From Nitrobacter winogradskyi Nb-255 (GTDB lineage Bacteria > Pseudomonadota > Alphaproteobacteria > Rhizobiales > Xanthobacteraceae): DNA of 64,000 nucleotides. A program made the position numbers and the translations under genes. The stretch's first letter is position 1, and each line of letters starts with the position of its first letter. A model generated the notes under the pieces. It saw nothing but the letters and a program-made list of their open reading frames with translations. It did not search any database and was not told where the DNA came from. Location of the stretch: NCBI RefSeq assembly GCF_000012725.1, contig NC_007406.1:1144001-1208000 (forward strand). Reading direction: 5' to 3'. Shown piece after piece: positions 1 to 8,785 of the stretch.

Positions 1-942
1 CTGTCGCTGGAGCCGCCGCGCAGAGGGCGCGTGCATGTGATCGAGATGTCGTCGTACCAGATCGACCTCGCGCCCTCGCTCGATCCGACCGTCGGCATTC
101 TGCTCAACCTCAGTCCCGATCACCTCGATCGCCACGGCACCATCGAACATTATGCGCAGGTGAAGGAGAGGCTCATCGCCGGGGTGCAGCCGCAGGGCAC
201 GGCGGTCGTCGGCGTCGATGATCACTGGTGCGCGGCGATCGCCGACCGTCAGGAGCAGGCCGGACGCAGCGTCGTGCGCGTGTCGGTGAAGCGGCCACTG
301 GCGCATGGCGTCAGCGTCGAACAGGACAGGATCGTTCTCGTGTCCGGCGGCGCGCGCAGCGAAATCGCCGACATCGGCGGAATAGGCTCGCTGCGCGGGC
401 GGCACAACGCGCAGAATGCGGCCTGCGCTTCGGCGGGGGCGCTGGCGCTCGGGGTCAGCCGGGACATCCTGCAGCAGGACTTGCGCAGTTTTCCCGGTCT
501 CGCGCATCGCATGGAGCAGGTGGGGCGCAAGGCCCATGTGCTGTTCGTCAACGACTCCAAGGGCACCAACGCCGACGCCACCGAGAAGGCGTTGTCGTCC
601 TTCGACGAGATTTTCTGGATCGCGGGCGGCAAGCCGAAAAGCGGCGGTATCGCCTCGCTCGACGCGTTCTTTCCGCGCATCCGCAAAGCCTATCTGATCG
701 GAGAGGCGGCGCAGGAGTTCGCGGCGACGCTGGAGGGCAAGGTGGCCTACGAGATCAGCGGAACGCTGGAAGCCGCGGTGCCCGCCGCCGCGCGGGACGC
801 GGAAGGAGCAGGCCGTGCCGGGGCGGTGGTGCTGTTGTCGCCGGCCTGCGCTTCATTCGATCAGTTTCGCAATTTTGAAGTTCGCGGCGATCGCTTTCGC
901 GAACTGGTCCAGGCGTTGCCGGGCGTTACGCCCGTCGTGTAG
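1..942 (+). CDS. murD: UDP-N-acetylmuramoyl-L-alanine--D-glutamate ligase, 5'-truncated
   Basis: Cytoplasmic Mur ligase adding D-glutamate to UDP-MurNAc-L-alanine. The reading frame is open from base 1, so the gene starts outside the window; 313 codons remain of a family that is usually about 450-470, so the N-terminal domain and P-loop are missing. Visible family features are the central-domain stretch [28 protein letters not shown], and the C-terminal domain motif [11 protein letters not shown] near residue 183. It heads the dcw run murD-ftsW-murG-murC. I see no frameshift in the part present. Confidence 0.95.
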   Translation: MSLEPPRRGRVHVIEMSSYQIDLAPSLDPTVGILLNLSPDHLDRHGTIEHYAQVKERLIAGVQPQGTAVVGVDDHWCAAIADRQEQAGRSVVRVSVKRPLAHGVSVEQDRIVLVSGGARSEIADIGGIGSLRGRHNAQNAACASAGALALGVSRDILQQDLRSFPGLAHRMEQVGRKAHVLFVNDSKGTNADATEKALSSFDEIFWIAGGKPKSGGIASLDAFFPRIRKAYLIGEAAQEFAATLEGKVAYEISGTLEAAVPAAARDAEGAGRAGAVVLLSPACASFDQFRNFEVRGDRFRELVQALPGVTPVV

Positions 943-956
943 CTCGCGCCGCCCTC

Positions 957-1036
957 GTCATGGCCGGGCATAGCCGTTCGAAGAACGGCGTCGCTTCCGC
1001 TCGCCCATGGTCCCGGCCATCCACGTCTTCCTCCTT
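957..1036. repeat. Degenerate copy of the palindromic GGCCGGG repeat
   Basis: The murD-ftsW gap contains CGTCATGGCCGGGC at its left and TCCCGGCCATCCACGTCTT at its right, the two ends of the 36-bp repeat found intact near 5.3-5.4 kb, separated here by about 45 unrelated bases. It looks like an interrupted or decayed copy. A second GGCATGAAGCCGGGCATGACC fragment follows nearby. Confidence 0.6.
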
Positions 1037-1116
1037 GATGCAGCAAGACCGGTTGCCCGGCATGAAGCCGGGCATGACCGGCAGATAGCCATTCTCTCAA
1101 ACTTGTCATGCCTTCC

Positions 1117-1131
1117 TTAACGCTCCGGTAA
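1117..1131. promoter_or_regulatory. Near-match CtrA box upstream of ftsW
   Basis: TTAACGCTCCGGTAA matches TTAA-N7-TTAA at seven of eight defined positions (the second half is GTAA) and lies about 46 bp before the ftsW start. CtrA control of division genes is established in Caulobacter; its operation here is inference from a short motif. Confidence 0.3.
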
Positions 1132-1176
1132 CCACGATAGGGGACCAATGGGTGACCGCCGCCCGCAGGAACTGTC

Positions 1177-2328
1177 ATGATCTCACGCGAACAACGCACG
1201 CCGCTCTCGGAATGGTGGTGGACCGTGGATCGGCTGCTGCTGGCGGCGATGGTGCTGTTGATGCTCACCGGCGTGGTGCTGTCGCTGGCGGCGAGCCCGT
1301 CGGTCGCGACCCGGATCGGGCTTGATCCGTTTCATTTCTTCCATCGTCATGTGATGTTTCTGCTGCCGTCGATTATTGTGATGGTTGGCGTGTCGTTCCT
1401 GTCGCCGCGCCTGATCCGCCGCTCCGCGCTGATCGTTTTCGCGATCAGCATCGTTCTGATCGTGGCCACGCTCGGATTAGGTCCGGAGGTCAAGGGCGCG
1501 AAACGCTGGATCACGATCCTCGGCGTCAACATCCAGGCTTCGGAGTCCGCGAAACCCGCCTTCGTCGTGCTGGCGGCCTGGCTGTTTTCGGAATCCGCGC
1601 GCAAGCCGGAGATGCCGGCCACCTCGATGGCGCTTGCGCTGCTGCTGAGTCTGGTGGCGCTGCTGGTGATGGAGCCCGATTTCGGTCAGACCATGCTGAT
1701 CCTGACGGTGTGGGGCGCGCTGTTCTTCATTGCCGGGATGCGCATCATCTGGGTGTTCGGGCTCGCGGGAACGGCGATGGCGGGTTTGTTCGCCGCCTAC
1801 ATGACGGTGCCGCACGTCGCGGCCCGTATCAGGCGCTTCATGGATCCGGCCTCCGGCGACACCTTCCAGGTCGATACGGCGATGGAGGCTTTCGCCAATG
1901 GCGGCTGGTTCGGACTCGGCCCCGGCGAAGGCGTCGCCAAGCGGAGTCTCCCCGACAGTCACACCGATTTCGTGTTCGCCGTGGGGGCGGAAGAGTTCGG
2001 CATCATCATGTGCCTCGGGCTGCTGACGCTGTTCACCTTCATCGTCATGCGCACGCTGTCGCGCGCCTACGCCTCCGAAGATTTGTTCTCGCGTTTCGCC
2101 GCGTCGGGGCTCGCGATCATGTTCGGAATGCAGGCGGCCATCAACATGGCGGTCAACCTGCATCTGATTCCCGCCAAGGGCATGACGCTGCCGTTCATTT
2201 CCTATGGGGGCTCGTCGATGGTCTCGCTCGCCTATGGAGCGGGCTTGATGCTGGCGCTGACGCGCGAGCGGCCGCGCACCGAGATGGAATCGATCGAGGA
2301 GAGCGCCGTCGCTGCGCGTTATGCGTAA
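1177..2328 (+). CDS. ftsW: Cell division SEDS protein FtsW (septal peptidoglycan polymerase)
   Basis: Inner-membrane SEDS-family glycosyltransferase working with a class B penicillin-binding protein at the septum. The 383-residue product has about ten hydrophobic segments beginning near residue 18, the SEDS signature PFISYGGSSM near residue 344, and the loop SLPDSHTDFVFAVGAEEFG, all typical of FtsW. The ATG lies just after AGGAACTGTC, a plausible ribosome site. It sits between murD and murG as in most alphaproteobacterial dcw clusters. The 234-bp gap upstream carries a repeat remnant and a CtrA-like near match, so ftsW may have its own promoter. Confidence 0.96.
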   Translation: MISREQRTPLSEWWWTVDRLLLAAMVLLMLTGVVLSLAASPSVATRIGLDPFHFFHRHVMFLLPSIIVMVGVSFLSPRLIRRSALIVFAISIVLIVATLGLGPEVKGAKRWITILGVNIQASESAKPAFVVLAAWLFSESARKPEMPATSMALALLLSLVALLVMEPDFGQTMLILTVWGALFFIAGMRIIWVFGLAGTAMAGLFAAYMTVPHVAARIRRFMDPASGDTFQVDTAMEAFANGGWFGLGPGEGVAKRSLPDSHTDFVFAVGAEEFGIIMCLGLLTLFTFIVMRTLSRAYASEDLFSRFAASGLAIMFGMQAAINMAVNLHLIPAKGMTLPFISYGGSSMVSLAYGAGLMLALTRERPRTEMESIEESAVAARYA

Positions 2329-2376
2329 TACATGCACGATCATGACGAGGATCATTTCGTCTGGACATCGAAGTCC

Positions 2377-3483
2377 ATGACCACCGCACCGCTTATCCTT
2401 CTCGCCGCCGGCGGAACGGGGGGACACCTGTTTCCCGCCGAGGCGCTCGGCGTCGAACTGATGAAGCGCGGCTTGCGCGTGCGGCTGGTGACGGACTCGC
2501 GCGCGTTGCGCTATAGCGGACTGTTCTCGAAAGACCTCACCGACGTGGTTCCGAGCGAGACCGTGCGCGGCCGTTCTCCATGGGCGCTGGCGCGCACCGG
2601 CCTGATGCTCGCGGCCGGCACAGCCGTCGCTCTCAACCTGATGCGCGTTCTGAAGCCCGCCGCCGTGGTCGGATTCGGCGGCTACCCGACTTTGCCACCG
2701 CTGATCGCGGCGCGCCTCAGGGGCATCCCGACCGTGATCCATGATTCCAACGCCGTCATGGGCCGCGCCAACAGCTTCCTGTCGAAGCGTGTCAACGCCA
2801 TCGCCACCTCGCTGCCCGGCGTGCTGGACAAGAAGCCATCGCTGGCCGGCAAGATAACAACCACCGGAACGCCGATGCGGCCTGCTATTCTCGCGGCCGC
2901 CGCCGTGCCGTTCGCGACGCCAGGCTTGGGCGATCCCTTGCGTGTTCTCGTGGTCGGGGGCAGCCAGGGTGCGCGCGTCATGAGCGACATCGTGCCTGGC
3001 GCGATTGAAAGACTCGAACCGGCGCTGCGGCAGCGATTGATCCTGACGCAGCAGGTGCGCGACGAAGATATGGCGCGGGTGCGCGGGTTCTATGACCGGC
3101 TGGAGATCAAAGCCGAACTCGCTCCCTTCTTCGCCGATCTCCCGGCGCGGCTGGCGTCGAACCACATCATCATATCCCGCTCGGGGGCGGGTACGGTGGC
3201 TGAACTCGGTGCGATCGGCCGTCCGTCGATCCTTGTCCCCCTGCCGGGTGCGATCGATCAGGATCAGTTCGCCAATGCCGGCGTGCTGGCTGACGTCGGC
3301 GGCGCGATCCGCATCGTGCAACCTGATTTCACTCCTGACCGGCTCGCGGCGGAATTATCCGCGCTGGCGGCCGGCCCGGCGCGGCTCGCGGCGATGGCGA
3401 CGGCGGCGCGCACCGTGGGCCGTCTCGACGCCGCCGGGCGGCTGGCGGATCTGGTCATGCGCGTGGCGCGAACCGGCGCCTGA
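2377..3483 (+). CDS. murG: UDP-N-acetylglucosamine--lipid transferase MurG
   Basis: Membrane-associated GT28 transferase that converts lipid I to lipid II. The 368-residue product shows the N-terminal glycine loop LLAAGGTGGHLFPAEAL, the mid-protein VVGGSQGARVMSD, and the C-terminal donor-binding run SRSGAGTVAELGAIGRPSIL with the downstream PGAIDQDQFANA. An upstream in-frame ATG at 2332 would add 15 residues with no family resemblance and no visible ribosome site, so I prefer 2377; the start is not certain. Tightly follows ftsW, probably cotranscribed. Confidence 0.95.
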   Translation: MTTAPLILLAAGGTGGHLFPAEALGVELMKRGLRVRLVTDSRALRYSGLFSKDLTDVVPSETVRGRSPWALARTGLMLAAGTAVALNLMRVLKPAAVVGFGGYPTLPPLIAARLRGIPTVIHDSNAVMGRANSFLSKRVNAIATSLPGVLDKKPSLAGKITTTGTPMRPAILAAAAVPFATPGLGDPLRVLVVGGSQGARVMSDIVPGAIERLEPALRQRLILTQQVRDEDMARVRGFYDRLEIKAELAPFFADLPARLASNHIIISRSGAGTVAELGAIGRPSILVPLPGAIDQDQFANAGVLADVGGAIRIVQPDFTPDRLAAELSALAAGPARLAAMATAARTVGRLDAAGRLADLVMRVARTGA

Positions 3484-3586
3484 TCGCTTGATGCAGACGC
3501 GCGCGGAAAACCGCTACACACTTTTCCTCATCCCGCTCTATAAGGCCAGGCACGGCTAGCGGGAATCACTCGGACGAGAGACGGAC

Positions 3587-4990
3587 ATGAGACTGCCGCG
3601 CGAAATCGGCCCCATCCACTTCGTCGGCATCGGCGGCATCGGCATGAGCGGCATCGCCGAGGTGCTGTGCAACCTTGGCTACACGGTGCAGGGCTCGGAT
3701 GCTTCCGAGGGCGCCAACGTGGTGCGGCTGCGCGAGAAGGGCGTCAAGGTCACGGTCGGCCACAAGGCCGGGAATGTGAACGGCGCGGATGTGCTGGTCG
3801 TTTCAACCGCGATCAAGCGCGACAATCCCGAACTGATGGCGGCGCGCGCCCAGCGCATTCCGGTGGTGCGCCGCGCGGAAATGCTGGCGGAACTGATGCG
3901 GCTGAAAAGCTGTGTCGCGATCGCCGGGACACACGGCAAGACCACCACGACCTCCATGGTTGCGACGCTGCTCGACGCGGGCGATTTCGATCCCACGGTC
4001 ATCAATGGCGGGATCATCAACGCCTACGGCACCAACGCGCGTCTGGGGGCCGGTGAGTGGATGGTGGTGGAAGCGGACGAGAGCGACGGCACCTTCCTCA
4101 AGCTGCCGACCGATGTCGCCATCGTCACCAACGTCGACGCCGAGCATCTCGACCACTTCAAGACGTTCGACGCCGTGCAGGACGCGTTCCGTTCGTTCGT
4201 GGAAAACGTGCCGTTCTACGGCTTCGCGGTGATGTGCATCGATCATCCGGTGGTGCAGGCCATGGTCGGCAGGATCGAGGATCGGCGTATCATCACTTAC
4301 GGACAGAATCCGCAGGCCGATGTCAGGCTGGTCGATCTCGCGCCGAACGGTGGCGGCTCGCATTTCAAGGTCATGTTCCGCAACCGCAAGACCGACGCCG
4401 CGCATGAAATCTCCGATCTGGTGCTGCCGATGCCGGGTCCGCATAACGCGCTCAACGCCACGGCGGCGATCGCGGTGGCGCATGAACTGGGCATTACCGA
4501 CGCGACCATCCGCAAGGCGCTCGCGGCCTTCGGCGGTGTCAAGCGCCGCTTCACCAGAACTGGCGAGTGGAACGGCGTCACCGTCATCGACGACTACGGC
4601 CATCATCCGGTCGAGATCGCGGCGGTGCTGAAGGCGGCGCGTGAGTCCACCGACGGCAGGGTCATCGCGGTGGTGCAGCCGCATCGCTATACGCGGCTGC
4701 AAGCACTATTCGAGGAGTTCTGCACCTGCTTCAACGACGCCGACACCGTAGTCGTCGCGGATGTCTATCCGGCGGGAGAGACGCCGATCGTGGGCATCGA
4801 TCGCGATCACTTCGTGCTCGGCCTGCGCGCCCACGGTCACCGCGAGGTGGTGCCGCTGCCGGAATCCGCGGCGCTCGCGGGTATAATTGCGGATCTTGCG
4901 AAGCAGGGAGACTACGTGGTGTGCCTCGGCGCCGGCAACATCACGCAATGGGCCTATGCGTTGCCGGGCGAATTGAAGGCGCTGGGATGA
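3587..4990 (+). CDS. murC: UDP-N-acetylmuramate--L-alanine ligase
   Basis: Cytoplasmic Mur ligase adding the first amino acid of the stem peptide. The 467-residue length is normal. Motifs: N-terminal dinucleotide-like fold [21 protein letters not shown]-loop [13 protein letters not shown] around residue 111, EADESDGTF, and [10 protein letters not shown] in the C-terminal part. The ATG follows GAGAGACGGAC. A 103-bp gap separates it from murG. It is followed by a minus-strand nuclease gene and repeats rather than directly by murB, an interruption of the usual order. Confidence 0.97.
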   Translation: MRLPREIGPIHFVGIGGIGMSGIAEVLCNLGYTVQGSDASEGANVVRLREKGVKVTVGHKAGNVNGADVLVVSTAIKRDNPELMAARAQRIPVVRRAEMLAELMRLKSCVAIAGTHGKTTTTSMVATLLDAGDFDPTVINGGIINAYGTNARLGAGEWMVVEADESDGTFLKLPTDVAIVTNVDAEHLDHFKTFDAVQDAFRSFVENVPFYGFAVMCIDHPVVQAMVGRIEDRRIITYGQNPQADVRLVDLAPNGGGSHFKVMFRNRKTDAAHEISDLVLPMPGPHNALNATAAIAVAHELGITDATIRKALAAFGGVKRRFTRTGEWNGVTVIDDYGHHPVEIAAVLKAARESTDGRVIAVVQPHRYTRLQALFEEFCTCFNDADTVVVADVYPAGETPIVGIDRDHFVLGLRAHGHREVVPLPESAALAGIIADLAKQGDYVVCLGAGNITQWAYALPGELKALG

Positions 4991-4995
4991 GGAGA

Positions 4996-5283
4996 TCAGA
5001 CGATCGTCGGATACAAATCGTCCCATTCGGGATTCACCGCGACAATTGTCCGGACTTTCCAGGTACGGGGCCAGTGCTTGATGTTGTGTTCTCTCTGAAT
5101 GGCGTTGCGGATATCGTCGAAGGTTTCGAAATAAACCAGTCGCTTCAGACAGTGCCGCTTGGTGAATCCAGCAACGAATCCGGACCGGTGTTCGAAGACG
5201 CGCCGAACGAGATCATTCGTCACGCCGACATAAAGAATGCCGTTCGGCCGATTGGTCAGGAAATAAACGTATCCGCCTTTCAT
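4996..5283 (-). CDS. Small GIY-YIG family nuclease
   Basis: A 95-residue single-domain protein of the GIY-YIG superfamily (UvrC/Slx1-type endonuclease fold). The signature appears as YVYFLTN...LYVGVT, followed by LVRRVFEH with the conserved arginine and AIQREHNIKHW with the conserved metal-binding glutamate, so the active site looks intact. I start at the ATG at 5283, where family similarity begins; the open frame extends to 5328, but those 15 codons come from the adjacent palindromic repeat. It is the only minus-strand gene in the dcw cluster and is flanked by the repeat, which suggests insertion as a unit. Biological role unknown. Confidence 0.85.
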   Translation of the reverse strand: MKGGYVYFLTNRPNGILYVGVTNDLVRRVFEHRSGFVAGFTKRHCLKRLVYFETFDDIRNAIQREHNIKHWPRTWKVRTIVAVNPEWDDLYPTIV

Positions 5284-5296
5284 GCAGGAATTCTGC

Positions 5297-5332
5297 AAGA
5301 CGTGGATGGCCGGGACAAGCCCGGCCATGACG
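5297..5332. repeat. 36-bp palindromic repeat, copy A
   Basis: A 36-bp sequence with the internal palindrome GGCCGGGacaaGCCCGGCC. It is the exact reverse complement of 5398-5433, 65 bp away, so the pair can also form a long stem. Read on the minus strand it encodes MAGLVPAIHV, a peptide artefact that extends the nuclease frame. Confidence 0.85.
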
Positions 5333-5397
5333 CGTTGAGAAGCAAGGCTTCCATCCGATACCTGCGTTCCACCGATCCGAAAGGCAACCTACACGTT

Positions 5398-5433
5398 CGT
5401 CATGGCCGGGCTTGTCCCGGCCATCCACGTCTT
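5398..5433. repeat. 36-bp palindromic repeat, copy B
   Basis: Exact inverted partner of 5297-5332, lying 29 bp before the murB start. Same internal GGCCGGG...CCCGGCC palindrome. A decayed relative lies in the murD-ftsW gap. Confidence 0.85.
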
Positions 5434-5462
5434 TTGAGTTATTAAGTCGGTAGGTGGTTTCA

Positions 5463-6380
5463 ATGACCTTCCCCGACATCGTTCCGGAACTGAAATCGCG
5501 AATGCCGGACTTGCGCGGGCGGCTGCTGGCGAACGAGTCGCTGGCGCCGTTGACCTGGTTTCGCGTCGGTGGTCCGGCGCAGGCGTTGTTCACGCCGGCT
5601 GATGAGGATGACCTTGCTTATTTTCTGAGCCATCTGCCGGAGGAAATACCGGTCTGCTGCATCGGCGTGGGCTCCAACCTGATCGTGCGCGATCGCGGGC
5701 TGCCCGGCGTGGTGATTCGCCTGCCGCCACGCGGCTTCGGCGAGATCACGATCGATGGCGATGCCGTGCACGCCGGCGCCGCCGCGCTTGACAAGCGTGT
5801 CGCGGAAGCGGCCGCTGCTGCCAGCATCAGCGGGCTTGAATTCTACTTCGGCATTCCCGGCACCATCGGCGGCGCGCTACGTATGAACGCAGGCGCCAAC
5901 GGCAGCGAAACCAGGGATGTTCTCGTCGAAGCCCGCGCGCTCAGCCGCCGTGGCGAAAGGATGACCTTCGACAATTTCGCCATGGCGTTTGACTATCGCA
6001 GCAGCGGAATAGATCCCTCCGTCATCTTCACCGGCGCGATGTTTCGTGGCCGTATCGCCGAGCCGCAAGCGATCCGTGCGCGCATGAACGAGGTGCAGGC
6101 TCATCGCGAGACGGTGCAGCCGATCCGCGAAAAGACCGGTGGCTCGACGTTCAAGAATCCGCCAGGTCAGAGCGCGTGGAAACTGATCGATGCCGCCGGG
6201 ATGCGCGGTCATCGCGTCGGCGGCGCGCAGGTGTCGGACATGCACTGCAATTTTCTCATCAACACCGGAGAGGCAACCGCGCGCGACATCGAAACCCTGG
6301 GGGAGAGCGTACGCGAGCGGGTAAAACGGCATTCCGGTGTCGATCTGCAATGGGAAATCAAACGGATCGGATTGGGATAG
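5463..6380 (+). CDS. murB: UDP-N-acetylenolpyruvoylglucosamine reductase
   Basis: FAD enzyme using NADPH to reduce UDP-GlcNAc-enolpyruvate to UDP-MurNAc. The 305-residue type I-like product has [13 protein letters not shown], the FAD-contact [32 protein letters not shown], the YRSSG tyrosine region, and the catalytic-serine loop [10 protein letters not shown] near residue 228. An in-frame GTG at 5454 exists, but the ATG at 5463 sits behind GTAGGTGG. The promoter region contains the repeat copy B. The stop is 5 bp before ddl, so the two are likely cotranscribed. Confidence 0.96.
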   Translation: MTFPDIVPELKSRMPDLRGRLLANESLAPLTWFRVGGPAQALFTPADEDDLAYFLSHLPEEIPVCCIGVGSNLIVRDRGLPGVVIRLPPRGFGEITIDGDAVHAGAAALDKRVAEAAAAASISGLEFYFGIPGTIGGALRMNAGANGSETRDVLVEARALSRRGERMTFDNFAMAFDYRSSGIDPSVIFTGAMFRGRIAEPQAIRARMNEVQAHRETVQPIREKTGGSTFKNPPGQSAWKLIDAAGMRGHRVGGAQVSDMHCNFLINTGEATARDIETLGESVRERVKRHSGVDLQWEIKRIGLG

Positions 6381-6385
6381 GGCTC

Positions 6386-7378
6386 ATGCGCATCACCATT
6401 CTGTTCGGCGGCAGCAACAAGGAGCGTCTGGTTTCAGTCGCGAGCGCGCAGGCGCTCCATCACGCATTGCCGGAGGCCGATCTGTGGTTCTGGAACCTTC
6501 GCGATGAAATCGTCGACGTGCGATCCGAAACGCTGCGGGATCATGCGCGGCCGTTCGAGGACGAGTTCGTTCCCGGCGGATCAGGCGCGCCGCTGGAGCG
6601 GGCGCTGGACAGGGCCAGGGCGGAGGATCGCGTGCTGGTGCTCGGCCTCCACGGAGGCCGCGCCGAGAACGGTGAACTTCAGGCGATGTGCGAGCTTCGC
6701 CGAATTCCTTTCACGGGATCGGGTTCGGCCGCCTCGCATCTTGCGTTCGACAAGGTGGCGGCCAAGCGGTTCGTGGCCTCGGCCGGGGTCCCCACGCCGG
6801 CGCACGTCTTGCTGGAGGACATTGACCACGCGCTGGCCGAACACGGCCGGCTGGTTGCCAAGCCCGCATGCGACGGATCGAGCTATGGCCTGATCTTCGT
6901 CAACGCGCCGCAGGATATCGTCACCGTCCGCGAGGCGGCGAAGACCGAGGACTATGTGATCGAACCTTTCGTGTCTGGCGTCGAGGCGACCTGCGGCGTG
7001 CTGGAGCATTCCGACGGCTCGGTCGTCGCGCTTCCGCCGGTCGAGATCGTGCCGGCCGAGGGCGCGTTCGATTACGCCGCGAAGTATCTGGCGAAGACGA
7101 CGCAGGAGATCTGTCCGGGACGTTTTTCGCCGGAGATCGCCGCGCAGATCATGGATCACTCGCTGCGGGCGCATCGCGCGTTGTCCTGCCGCGGCTATTC
7201 CCGCACCGACTTTATCGTGACAGGCAATGGACCGATCTATCTGGAAACCAACACCCTGCCGGGCCTGACCGCGGCCTCGCTTTACCCCAAGGCGCTTCAT
7301 GCGCAGGGGGTCGGGTTCGCTGATTTTCTGCGCGACCAGATCGTGCTCGCCGAAAAGGCCGTCCGTCCGAACCTCTAG
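6386..7378 (+). CDS. ddl: D-alanine--D-alanine ligase-like ATP-grasp enzyme
   Basis: A 330-residue ATP-grasp ligase in the ddlB position between murB and ftsQ, expected to make D-Ala-D-Ala. Family features: ITILFGGSNKERLVS (N-terminal glutamate), LVAKPACDGSSYGL, YSRTDFIV and the metal/substrate run LETNTLPGLT. The usual HGxxGEDGxxQ appears as HGGRAENGELQ, with Asn for Asp, and the N-terminal region is unusual for the family, so this is a diverged type. The ATG at 6386 starts 5 bp after murB. Function is assigned from family and position; whether a canonical Ddl exists elsewhere cannot be seen here. Confidence 0.88.
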   Translation: MRITILFGGSNKERLVSVASAQALHHALPEADLWFWNLRDEIVDVRSETLRDHARPFEDEFVPGGSGAPLERALDRARAEDRVLVLGLHGGRAENGELQAMCELRRIPFTGSGSAASHLAFDKVAAKRFVASAGVPTPAHVLLEDIDHALAEHGRLVAKPACDGSSYGLIFVNAPQDIVTVREAAKTEDYVIEPFVSGVEATCGVLEHSDGSVVALPPVEIVPAEGAFDYAAKYLAKTTQEICPGRFSPEIAAQIMDHSLRAHRALSCRGYSRTDFIVTGNGPIYLETNTLPGLTAASLYPKALHAQGVGFADFLRDQIVLAEKAVRPNL

Positions 7379-7418
7379 CGGTTTCTTGGGACGCGGGAAC
7401 CGGTTCGCCCCCGGCGGG

Positions 7419-7454
7419 AACCTGCCGGAGCCCCTCGGGTCCATCCGGCAGGTT
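7419..7454 (+). terminator. Hairpin after ddl, possible terminator
   Basis: Perfect 11-bp arms AACCTGCCGGA and TCCGGCAGGTT around a 14-base loop, 40 bp after the ddl stop. No T-tract follows directly, so intrinsic termination is uncertain; it could be an attenuating or 3'-protecting hairpin. Confidence 0.45.
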
Positions 7455-7513
7455 GGCCCGAAAGTCGCAAGACATTCTTTTATCGCGCAAAAATGCGGTC
7501 TGTCCGCACCGCA

Positions 7514-7530
7514 TTTACCTTTTGTTTACC
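7514..7530. promoter_or_regulatory. CtrA-like direct repeat upstream of ftsQ
   Basis: Two TTTACC hexamers exactly 11 bp apart (7514 and 7525), giving TTTA-N7-TTTA, one base off TTAA in each half. GTTAAC follows at 7544. The spacing is that of alphaproteobacterial CtrA boxes; CtrA control of ftsQA is known in Caulobacter. Inference only. Confidence 0.35.
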
Positions 7531-7762
7531 AGCACGCCCCAAGGTTAACACTTGGCGGCGCGTGTGGCGTTTGGCTGCCGGGGCGCGACTGTTGCGGAAC
7601 TTCCGCTTCCGACCGCATCGAGGGAACAGCGGACCTGCCGGAGGTCGGCGCCCCGCCCGGTATTCGCCGGGACGTTGTGCGTGCTCGCAAGGTTATTCGA
7701 GGTTCCTGCGTTCAGCGCCGCGGTTGGGGCGGGGCGGGGCGAAACGGTGACGAGCGCGCGCG

Positions 7763-8785
7763 ATGAATGGTGGAGGACGCCTCGATCGGTCGTTGAGATT
7801 GCCGGGGTACAAGTCTGTCCTGTTGAGGGCGTCCGACCTGCTGAAGCAGGCCAACCTGCTCAGGTGGGCCGCCAGCGGCGCAGCCATCCTGTTGCGCGAA
7901 CAGATCGACAAGCTGAAGCGCGCACGGGCGGAACGTCTGGACGCGCGCGCCAGAAATCCCAATCGTGCGATCGCCTTTATTGAACGCTACGTCCCGCGCC
8001 GGCTTGGCGCGATCATGACCGTCGTCGTGGTCGGCGGCAGCGCCGTGCTCGGCGTGGTGGCGGGCGGCCATGTCGATGAAGCCGTCGCGGCCCTGGACGA
8101 CACGCGCAATGCGCTTGCCAACGCCGCGGGCTTCCGGATCACGTCCGTCACCGTCAATGGCCGCACGCAGTTGACGCAGGAGGAAGTGTTGGCCGCGGGC
8201 GGCGTCAACGGCCGTTCATCGCTGCTGTTCCTCGATGCCGCCGGCGTGCGCGACAGCCTGAAAGCCAATCCGTGGATCGCGGATGCAACGGTGCTGAAGC
8301 TCTACCCGGGCGCGCTCCAGATCGACATCACCGAGCGTCTTCCCTTCGCGCTGTGGCAGGAGAACGGCAAGCTCGCGGTGATAGCAGCCGACGGAATCGT
8401 GCTCACGCCACACGTCTCGCAACGCTTCGCGACACTGCCGCTCGTGGTCGGCAAGGGGGCGGAAACTCGCGCCAGGGATTTCCTCGCGCTGGTTGCGAAC
8501 TATCCGGTGGTGAACAGCCAGCTCAAGGCCGCGATCTTCGTCGGCGAGCGACGCTGGAATCTGCGCCTCAAGGACGGACTCGACATCAGGCTTCCGGAGA
8601 ACGACGTCGGCCGCGCGCTCGCCGCGCTGGTGAAGTACGACAGGGAGAACAAGCTGCTGTCGCGGGACATCACCGCAATCGACATGCGTTTTCCCGATCG
8701 CCTGACCGTGCGGCTCTCGGAAGAGGCCGCGAAGGCGCGCGAAGAGCAGCTCAAGAAGTCCAGCAAGAAGGCCGGCAGCGCATGA
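7763..8785 (+). CDS. ftsQ: Cell division protein FtsQ
   Basis: Bitopic divisome protein linking FtsA/FtsZ to septal synthases through FtsB/L. The 340-residue product has a roughly 80-residue basic cytoplasmic region, one membrane segment at about 82-101, then a POTRA domain (FRITSVTVNGRTQLTQEEV, about 122-192) and the FtsQ/DivIB C-terminal domain. The tail is lysine-rich. Its TGA overlaps the ftsA ATG in the four bases ATGA, so translation is probably coupled. The start ATG follows a G-rich stretch without a clear ribosome site; the long N-terminus is common in rhizobial relatives. Confidence 0.95.
   Translation: MNGGGRLDRSLRLPGYKSVLLRASDLLKQANLLRWAASGAAILLREQIDKLKRARAERLDARARNPNRAIAFIERYVPRRLGAIMTVVVVGGSAVLGVVAGGHVDEAVAALDDTRNALANAAGFRITSVTVNGRTQLTQEEVLAAGGVNGRSSLLFLDAAGVRDSLKANPWIADATVLKLYPGALQIDITERLPFALWQENGKLAVIAADGIVLTPHVSQRFATLPLVVGKGAETRARDFLALVANYPVVNSQLKAAIFVGERRWNLRLKDGLDIRLPENDVGRALAALVKYDRENKLLSRDITAIDMRFPDRLTVRLSEEAAKAREEQLKKSSKKAGSA

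Larger units (their letters stand above)
7379..7762. other. Gene-free 384-bp spacer upstream of ftsQ
   Basis: I find no supportable gene. The spacer holds an 11-bp-arm hairpin (7419-7454), a 9-bp-arm hairpin (7491-7516) and a CtrA-like pair (7514-7528), plus GTTAAC at 7544. It probably contains the ftsQAZ promoter. Confidence 0.6.

Noticed and set aside
1477-3321. Long minus-strand open frame of over 600 codons opposite ftsW and murG
   Set aside because: It is the antisense shadow of two clear genes in high-GC DNA, rich in Arg/His/Gly with no family motif.
5284-5328. Longer N-terminus (MAGLVPAIHV) for the GIY-YIG protein
   Set aside because: These codons lie in the 36-bp repeat and are a known type of repeat-derived false extension.
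7693-7762. Short upstream open frames before ftsQ
   Set aside because: They overlap the spacer in several frames with no codon bias or family similarity.
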